Of a stretch of DNA of 64,000 nt, positions 57,801 to 64,000 are shown in pieces. The stretch comes from Planoprotostelium fungivorum. Taxonomy: Eukaryota; Evosea; Variosea; Cavosteliida; Cavosteliaceae. Within the stretch, counting starts at the first letter, position 1, and each line of letters begins with the position of its first letter. Location of the stretch: contig MDYQ01000337.1 of NCBI GenBank assembly GCA_003024175.1, forward strand, positions 59,467 through 123,466, given 5' to 3'. The translations under genes were made by a program, and so were the position numbers. Under the pieces are notes generated by a model. It ran no database searches and was not told where the DNA came from. It saw only the letters and a list, made by a program, of their open reading frames with translations.

Positions 57801-60800
57801 CAACCAATACAATGGATCCATCCTATCGCTGTCAAGTCTCACAGCGTTGGAGGTGAGAAGACGCGCCAAATTTGAATTTAAACCTTTCACCAGCTGCTAC
57901 ACATCGATCGAAACGGATTCGTCGACGATTTGATCAGCCTCACTCAGCTGACTTCTCTGAGAGAACTGAACGCATCGTTCAACGCTTTCAACTCCATCAT
58001 TCCTAACAACATCTCTTCTCTATCTCAATTGGTATCATTAGATTTGAGCCACAATTCAAATCTGACGGCTGAGATACCGGATCTGAGCAATCTGACGTCA
58101 CTCGTAACGCTTAACTTTTCGAACAATCGAATCAATGGAAGTTTGGAGGGTTTATCGTCTCTCTTCAATTTAGCCGAATTAGACATCAGCGATAACGAGG
58201 TGAGTCAGAGAGAGAATGAGAGAGAATGACATGTACACAGATCGTGGGCGATTTGAGTCTGTTAAACAACTTGGGATCGTTAGTGAAGATGAATCTATCT
58301 TTTAACGAGATGAAGAACCTGCAAGGCTTCAATCTCACTCTCATGTCATCCACTCTCAGACACATCGACATCAGTCATTGTGATTTATCAGGATCACTTC
58401 CACAGGTGTGTCCTGACTTTTAAATATTGAACAAGAAGATTGAATGGAAATCAGTCGTTTAACCGTCTACCCTTATTGGAAGAGTTACTATTGAACGATA
58501 ACAAGATCGCATCCATGAGTCAGAGTGACGTCAATATGACATCGTTGCAGACTCTCGTCGTCAGTCGCAATCGATTGTCAACAGTGGGGGACATGTCCAT
58601 CTACAACGCAATGTCTTCCTTACAGGTGAGAGACATACGAATTCATCTCGGCTGACAATGTCAGATTCTCCGTTTGGATGGAAATAATTATAATTCTGGT
58701 TTAGAGAGATTGACAAATTTATCTCTGCTCCAATCGCTCAATGTTTCACACAACAGCTTGGGCGTGGATGTCTCTATTTTACCTTCGTTTCCTTCTTTAC
58801 AAGTGATGATATCCATATGCGATGAAACATCTATTGAAAACCATCACAGACGATGGATTTATCTTTCAATCGATTGAAGGGAAATGCTTCTCTCTTATCG
58901 ACTCAAACTTCACTACGCTATCTCGATGTCAGTTACAACAATCTAGGTGGAAGTCTGGGATCATCCATTCTATCCATGCACAATCTTACTCACTTGAATC
59001 TATCTCATAACATGATAACGGGTGGGTAATTTCAACGCGATGTCATCTCATGGAGTACATCAGGAGCTATCGATGTACCTCCACAATTAAACGAGTGTGA
59101 CTTATCCGTGAATCCTTATGTCTGTCCGATCGATTGGGTCGTCTATCAACGATGCTTAATCACTTGTACACCTCTCACATCATCTAACGACACGACGAGT
59201 GAGAGAAACGTTTTATCATAACATGAATAATAATAATAATAATAAAATCATCATCTTAATCATATCATCGAAGATAGATGGTTGACTCTTTCAGTTCGCA
59301 TTCGTATCACGGGAGACGTCGCCAATTTCAACGAGACAAATTTCAAGGGAAGATTGGCTCAGATGGTCAACATCACGATGGATCGCATCACGATCATCAA
59401 GATCACATCAGGAAGTGTCATCATCGATATGAGTATATCACCTCCAGCGTCATCGGACGTCAATCAAGGTGATCGACATCATGATGAAATCGATTTTGAA
59501 ATCTTCCAGGAAATTCAGATTACGTCGTCAACTATCTCAAATCTGCGAGTGCGTCGGACTACTCGAAATTCGGAATTCCTCTCTTGGAAGTTTCAGACGT
59601 TCCACCGACCTCGCAGACTACAGCGAGCCAAATCAATACGATCACGGTATCACCCGACGGAGTGGCATCGCAATCGAGATCGATATCTGGTGGTGAGGTG
59701 GCAGGCATCGCCATCGGCTGCACGACGGTCGTGCTCATCGCGATCATCGTCACGATCGTCATCGTCACCATGAGGAGAAGGAAGGCCATGTGAGTCTTCT
59801 CATCTTATACAATTCGATTGAACTGATGGATGCCAGGAACACGAACGATATCGCGTTAGAAGAGCAGAACATGTTCTACGATGTTATCGATCGATCGAAG
59901 GTGAGACGTTCGAAGAGAAGTACAAAACTGAAGGAAGACAGTTCCCTAGTAGAGATTCGATTCACGTGAATGGAATGATGGATAGTTTATCTACCGAGAA
60001 GGCTCAATTGATCAAGAAGATCGGTGAAGGTAAAGACATTTTAAAACCATGAAAGGAGATTAAAATGAGTGCAGGAGCTTATGGTATCGTGTGGCAAGCT
60101 TCTTACCGTGGTAACATCGTTGCGAGTGAGAAGTAGACGATATTTCGTGGAGAACTCATGGGATACAGTGAAACAGATAAAGACACCTTCTATGGACGTT
60201 GTAGAGAGCTTTATGGTCGAAGTGGAACTCATGAAGAGACTGATTCCACACACCAACGTGAGTGCTCGTATTAAACACTCCATCGATTTCGCAGAGACTG
60301 AAATAGAAGAAGGTCGTCTCTTTCCTCGGTTTCTGTGCCAGACCTTTAGCTCTCATCACCGGTAAAAAATCTCAAACTTTTATTTTATTGTCGTCTCACG
60401 CTAGGTAGAATTTGTCTCTGGTGGTAGTTTGGACGTTTACTTAGAGAAACATCACAAGAACATGACCATCACCGATCGCATCAGCATCGTCCTCGGTGTC
60501 GCTCAAGGTATGGGACACTTGGCTCAGGAGAGGGTGAAGATCGTCATCGTGATGACCATCATCAACTCACATGCTTCAGGTACTTCACAAGGATCTCGCG
60601 GCTAGAAATGTTCTGGTGAGTAGATGAGACGCGTTGCGATCGAAGATCATCGCGATGCGGACCGAGATGGAAAGTGCTGACCTCTTTCAGTTGACAGAAG
60701 ACTTGGTACCTAAAGTCACCGGTGAAACACGATGACATCGTGCACCTCGTCTGATCTTCATCAGATTTTGGACTCTCACGCATGTTGGAAGTTGAAGCGG

Positions 60801-61319
60801 AAATCCATCAGAGTAAAGTGAGAAGCTGTCGATGGATGTAAGAGAGAGCTGATGAAGTTCAGACGAACGTGGGACCGATCAAATGGATGGCGCCTGAGTC
60901 TTTAAGAGGACAGTTCTCGGAGAAATCTGATGTCTGGGCGTGGGGAGTGCTCTGCATAGAAGTCTTCACGGGGTGATGATCGTGTCACGAAGTCGACGTC
61001 TGACATGAACTGCAGAACTCAACCGTTTCCTCACTTGACTGCGACAGAGTTCGTAGTGGGAGTGGTCAACGACAATCTACATTCCAAGATGGTCGATCAG
61101 GTGACGTCGCGATCTCCTCATCCTCTACAAAACTGACGATCATGTCAGATCGAGATGAAAGAAGACCTCGATCCCAAATTTGTCGCCTTGTTAGAGAGCG
61201 CTTTACACTTGGATGCAGCTCAGAGACCGACTTTTGTTGACATCGCAGCGGTCATCCGGTGTCTCTATGAGAAGAATGAGGAGATCGGGGGTCTGAAGCA
61301 GACGAATGATACTGTATAA
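54844..61319 (+). CDS. Receptor protein kinase: beta-helix repeats, LRRs, TM, TK-like kinase
   Basis: Type I membrane receptor. Signal peptide [17 protein letters not shown] (Met at 54877; an in-frame Met at 54844 precedes it). The extracellular part starts with repeats rich in N-x-[ST] and short beta-strands ([16 protein letters not shown]-type, [19 protein letters not shown]-type, [23 protein letters not shown]) as in polymorphic-membrane-protein/right-handed beta-helix domains (about 55015-57330). About ten leucine-rich repeats follow (57390-59160), with a Cys cap [15 protein letters not shown]. Then comes a SEA-like module ([19 protein letters not shown]) and the membrane helix [20 protein letters not shown] (about 59697-59756). 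The kinase (60000-61290) has [61 protein letters not shown] and [13 protein letters not shown]. HxDLAARN and WMAPES are tyrosine-kinase-like. More than 25 introns. Confidence 0.88.
56877..56957. repeat. CATCATCTCATCAT intron repeat
   Basis: Low-complexity TCATCATC units fill an intron of the receptor-kinase gene. Confidence 0.8.
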
Positions 61320-61376
61320 ACCTCAAAATTTTATTCCTCTCATTGTACAATGAATCAGCCATGTGCGTAAGTCTCT
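61304..61376. repeat. Direct repeat, copy 1 (kinase 3' end)
   Basis: Starts GAATGATACTGTATAAACCT inside the last codons of the receptor kinase and ends ATGTGCGTAAGTCTCT. It is repeated 2023 bp downstream with one substitution and one inserted base. It holds AATTTTATTCC, probably poly(A) signals for both strands. Confidence 0.9.
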
Positions 61377-61488
61377 ATACTTTAGCAACCTCATTGGCTC
61401 GCTGAGTCGTGACTCCTTCAGCTGTTGTGGTCAGCTTGGTGATAACTCCCTTGGCTAAAGTGACGATGACTCTATCAGCCTGCTCCAT
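61375..61488 (-). CDS. Possible last exon of an unrecognised minus-strand gene
   Basis: A frame of 38 codons MEQADRVIVTLAKGVITKLT, ending RANEVAKV*, has good codon choice and ends exactly at the edge of the direct repeat, as the homeobox gene does at the second copy. Upstream exons could not be found with confidence (61489-61700 is low in coding signal). Confidence 0.3.
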   Translation of the reverse strand: MEQADRVIVTLAKGVITKLTTTAEGVTTQRANEVAKV

Positions 61489-62419
61489 AGGCTCGCCCAG
61501 TGACGACTCCCGCCCACATGATGACCACGGACAAGAGTATATCGGCTCTCATGCAAGAGTGATGCGGCGTGATGGCTCACGGATGATGACTCGATCGGCG
61601 CTCAGATGAATATCTCAATCTGCACATTGATGACTCCATCAACTCGTCCAATGATGGCTTCATTATGACGACTCAATTGACTCCCTCAGTGATCGATCTC
61701 TTCCTCTTTCTTCTATCCTTTACATTCTAAACACTGCCTTGTCTTCTCTGGTCCAGATGCTTCTCCTTTGACGAGAATTGATATGTACGTAAGAAGTACA
61801 GTGCATACCCATTGGTCTGAAATCGATCCGCCTTCATCGATCTATCGATGTGATTCCATGGATGCGAACGTTGTGATCATCTGGGAGATATCCTTCATAC
61901 AGATCGCACGATTGATCAAACCTGAAGGAGGACAGTCGTTGTGATGTTCAGGAATCCGTATCGTAAGATCTTTGGCAAACAAGCGTATAATGAGGAGAGT
62001 TCTGAAGGAAAAGATTCACAGAGTCACACCAAAGGAGTGTGATCTGCAATCTCTCGTAGACACATCCTTCTTGATACGGTGAATCTAACTATTAATTTCA
62101 TCTTCTCTGTGAGATGAATGTGATGCCACGAACAGTTCAACACTCAATGGTGGCTCTCCAAGATCGGACCGTGTGTGCCCCCATCTCCAGATGATTCCCT
62201 CTCTATGACTCCTGTTCGAAATCGTCTGGAGCAGATGGCGAACTTCAGCATCGTGTAGAAGTATCGGGTTCGTGACCCAAGGTGGACAGTTCCATCGTTC
62301 CCACGTGTTGGTGCTGTATACAGTCATTTCTGATGCAAATATGGATGATATTCACACAGTTGAACATCCCGGTATTGTGCGGCCCAATAATGCACAAATA
62401 AATTGTTTTTTGTGCCGAG
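61489..62419. other. Intergenic, no clear gene
   Basis: About 930 bp with only short open frames on both strands and rather even base composition. Nothing was recognised. An AATAAATTG element lies at 62397-62405, just before the retropepsin-like ORF. Confidence 0.4.
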
Positions 62420-62947
62420 ATGCTGATGATGGATGAACCCACCGGCATGATTCACGAGCTACTAACTGAAGAGGATTACCCGGACAACTATGTCCAAATG
62501 CACCATCCTGACGATTATAAGATGGTTGATTCGCCCATTACCCCAGAAAAGGTTCTAGTCCAAAGGGGTGTCGCTCATACTAGACTTATTCTAAGAAAAG
62601 TATAGTAGTCTTTGGAATTCTTACACCGCTGATGATGCAACAGAATCTCATTCTGTCTCAACGAAGAGAAGTATACTTCCATCTCCTTTGTTTGTGATAC
62701 TGGTGCACCTGGCTATCTCTATCTCTCGAAACAAGCAAAGGATGCCATCAAATCTCGTATCAAGGAGGACGACCGTGCTAATCTATTCATCACTGCGGGC
62801 AAAAGAAATCTCTCTGTGAATGACAGCCCTGCTCAGCACAACAGCTCAAACATCGTTGGTCTTCGTGCTCTTAAAATTTGGGGTCTCGATCTCTCGCAGG
62901 GTGGTCACGATTCTTTTGAGTTCCATGCTTTACCACAAAGTCTATAG
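62420..62947 (+). CDS. Possible retropepsin-like aspartic protease ORF
   Basis: Exon-like block 1 (62420-62605) encodes MLMMDEPTGMIHELLTEEDY and LVQRGVAHTRLILRK. Block 2 (from about 62650) encodes EKYTSISFVCDTGAPGYLYL, SKQAKDAIKSRI, then NIVGLRALKIWGLDLSQ and ends HALPQSL* at 62947. FVCDTGA has the hydrophobic-hydrophobic-D-[TS]-G-A pattern of the active-site loop of pepsin-fold proteases, and the later hydrophobic block IVGLRALKIWGLDL is where single-domain retropepsins have their second conserved strand. Joining the blocks needs a gtatag donor and the acceptor at CGAAGAG to stay in phase; the more obvious acceptor (CAACAG) breaks the frame. It may be a domesticated element, a small cellular gene or a pseudogene. 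Confidence 0.45.
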
Positions 62948-63326
62948 ATACAAAAGTGATCAGACTGTCCTGTTCTATTCTACATCTTGTCAATACTTAG
63001 TATAATCACTATTGATGGACATAATTGAGCAGTCGTGAAATCAGCGTTGAGATGTATCTTTAAGTTATGCGGGCCGCGTTAAAACATGTCTCCGAGCGGG
63101 ACGTTTACAATTTAAACGCCGAGTTCAAGGGCTCAGTTGCAAGAGGAGGGTCAAAACTTTTTGGCTAATGAAAGCCTACGATCTGTTGATGTCACCAACC
63201 AAGAGCCAAATGATAAGGAGAAGCGAAGTTCATTGTGGTGTCTGGCGTCGAGGCATGATTAGTTTAAAACTGTTCAGAAGAGTTCCGCCCAAACCCATGT
63301 CTACCGTCGTTCCCGTGATATCAGAG
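62948..63326. other. Intergenic
   Basis: A 33-codon ORF (63067-63168, MRAALKHVSERDVYNLNAEF) is the only notable frame. No support for a gene. Confidence 0.35.
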
Positions 63327-63400
63327 GAATGATACTGTATAAACCTCAAAATTTTATTCCTCTCATTGTACAACGGAATCAGCCATGTGCGTAAGTCTCT
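63327..63400. repeat. Direct repeat, copy 2 (before homeobox gene stop)
   Basis: Second copy of the 61304-61376 segment. It ends one base before the stop codon of the minus-strand homeobox gene and still contains GAATGATACTGTATAAACCT, the former kinase 3' end. Confidence 0.9.
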
Positions 63401-63854
63401 CTAGTTGATGATGAAGGCCAGTCTCATCCTCGTGTCAGCACTGGGTAAACTCTTAACCTTCAACATGACGCTCTCTTCTTTCACTTTCCTCCTCTCCTAA
63501 AAAAACGAATCAGCATCGTTTAGGTACCTTCATCACTTGAGGATCACCTTCGCACGCTTGTTCTGAAACCAAGTCTAGATATCATAAGTCACTCTTGAAC
63601 ACGTCGATTGAGATGATATCACACACCCTGACCCTCCGTTCTGACATATTGAGTCTCTTGGCCAAAGAGCTGCACTCTTCAAACGTAAGAATGTTCTTCT
63701 GTCGATACGTTTGATCTAAGACGTCCAATTGCTCTTTCGTTGTTCGTGTCTCCCTCCTCCTTCCATCGTCCGAGCAATCAGATAAACCGTCCACGTCTAA
63801 CGTCATGGACAGACTCTCTTGTGATACGTCGCGCATCACTCCCGTTGCGTTCAT
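63401..63854 (-). CDS. Homeodomain protein
   Basis: Probable DNA-binding transcription factor in the nucleus. Start MNATGVMRDVSQESLSMTLD, acidic leader DGLSDCSDDG, then the homeodomain RRRETRTTKEQLDVLDQTYR, ILTFEECSSLAKRLNMSERR, VRTWFQNKRAKERRK. The WFQNKRAK recognition helix is split by introns before TWFQNKRAK and after it (63580ish and 63535-63500). The C-terminus is short and basic (EESVMLKVKSLPSADT). About 115 residues in all. Residue 50 of the homeodomain is Gln as in most classical homeodomains. No other domain is seen. Confidence 0.88.
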
Positions 63855-64000
63855 CTCGTGGCGTCTTATCTGTGGCCACAGGGGCTCATCTTGTTTCCGC
63901 AGTACACAGTAATGTCAAGTAATTACTTTGTTAAAATGCGCCGAGGGAGAAAAATAATTGCTCCTCCCTGGACGAGCCCCTTTGACCAACAAGCCCCGCG
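63855..64000. promoter_or_regulatory. Upstream region of homeobox gene
   Basis: Promoter side of the homeobox gene, cut by the window end. GTAATTACTT (63918-63927) contains an ATTA core, a typical homeodomain-binding element, so autoregulation is possible but only a guess. Confidence 0.3.

Noticed and set aside
62120-62300. GGGTTCGTGACCC stretch resembling a tRNA T arm
   Set aside because: No matching acceptor, D arm or anticodon arm can be built around it.

Overview
This is eukaryotic nuclear DNA from a compact genome. Almost every gene is cut by several short GT-AG introns (mostly about 40-100 nt), neighbouring genes are often separated by 20-400 bp, and both strands are used densely. The protein set points to a free-living amoebozoan that can form a flagellum. 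It combines ciliary dynein intermediate chains, a RapGAP, a multi-GAF cyclic-nucleotide phosphodiesterase, a receptor kinase of the amoebozoan beta-helix/LRR type, a DPE2-type glucanotransferase and an FHA-AAA ATPase of the kind known from plants. A protosteloid amoeba such as Planoprotostelium would fit. This is inference from gene content, not proof. Exon borders were derived by hand from frame, GT-AG sites and family conservation, so single junctions may be off.

Layout. 0-5.6 kb: RapGAP (+), CDCA7-type zinc-finger protein (-), one unresolved gene (+). 5.9-10.9 kb: phosphodiesterase with four GAF domains (+). 11.2-16.7 kb: two dynein intermediate chains, DNAI4-like and DYNC2I2-like (both +), with a small secreted Cys-rich protein (-) between them. 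16.8-20.7 kb: BAR-domain protein and a charged RG-rich protein with YNEP repeats (both -). 20.8-25.8 kb: queuine tRNA-ribosyltransferase (-) divergent from a dihydrouridine synthase (+), then a DUF4336-like metal-binding protein (-). 26.1-29.6 kb: tRNA-Leu, CaMK-type kinase, decayed ankyrin sequence, methylthioribulose-1-phosphate dehydratase. 29.6-35.1 kb: PUS7-like pseudouridine synthase (-) divergent from LTV1 (+). 35.5-44.4 kb: ankyrin-repeat protein, FHA-AAA ATPase (-), small membrane protein, a second identical tRNA-Leu, and relics of ankyrin and pentapeptide-repeat genes. 44.4-54.3 kb: DPE2-like glucanotransferase (-), tRNA-Gln, amino-acid permease (-), V-ATPase c'' subunit (-), DHHC palmitoyltransferase (+). 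54.8-61.3 kb: large receptor kinase (+). 61.3-64 kb: a duplicated 3' segment, a possible retropepsin-like ORF and a homeobox gene (-).

Common themes are tRNA and ribosome maturation (QTRT1, DUS, PUS7, LTV1; two of the pairs are head-to-head), cilia (DNAI4, DYNC2I2), signalling (RapGAP, PDE, CaMK, receptor kinase, homeobox) and membrane traffic (BAR, V-ATPase, DHHC, permease). No CRISPR array, bacterial operon, intact transposon or viral gene was recognised.
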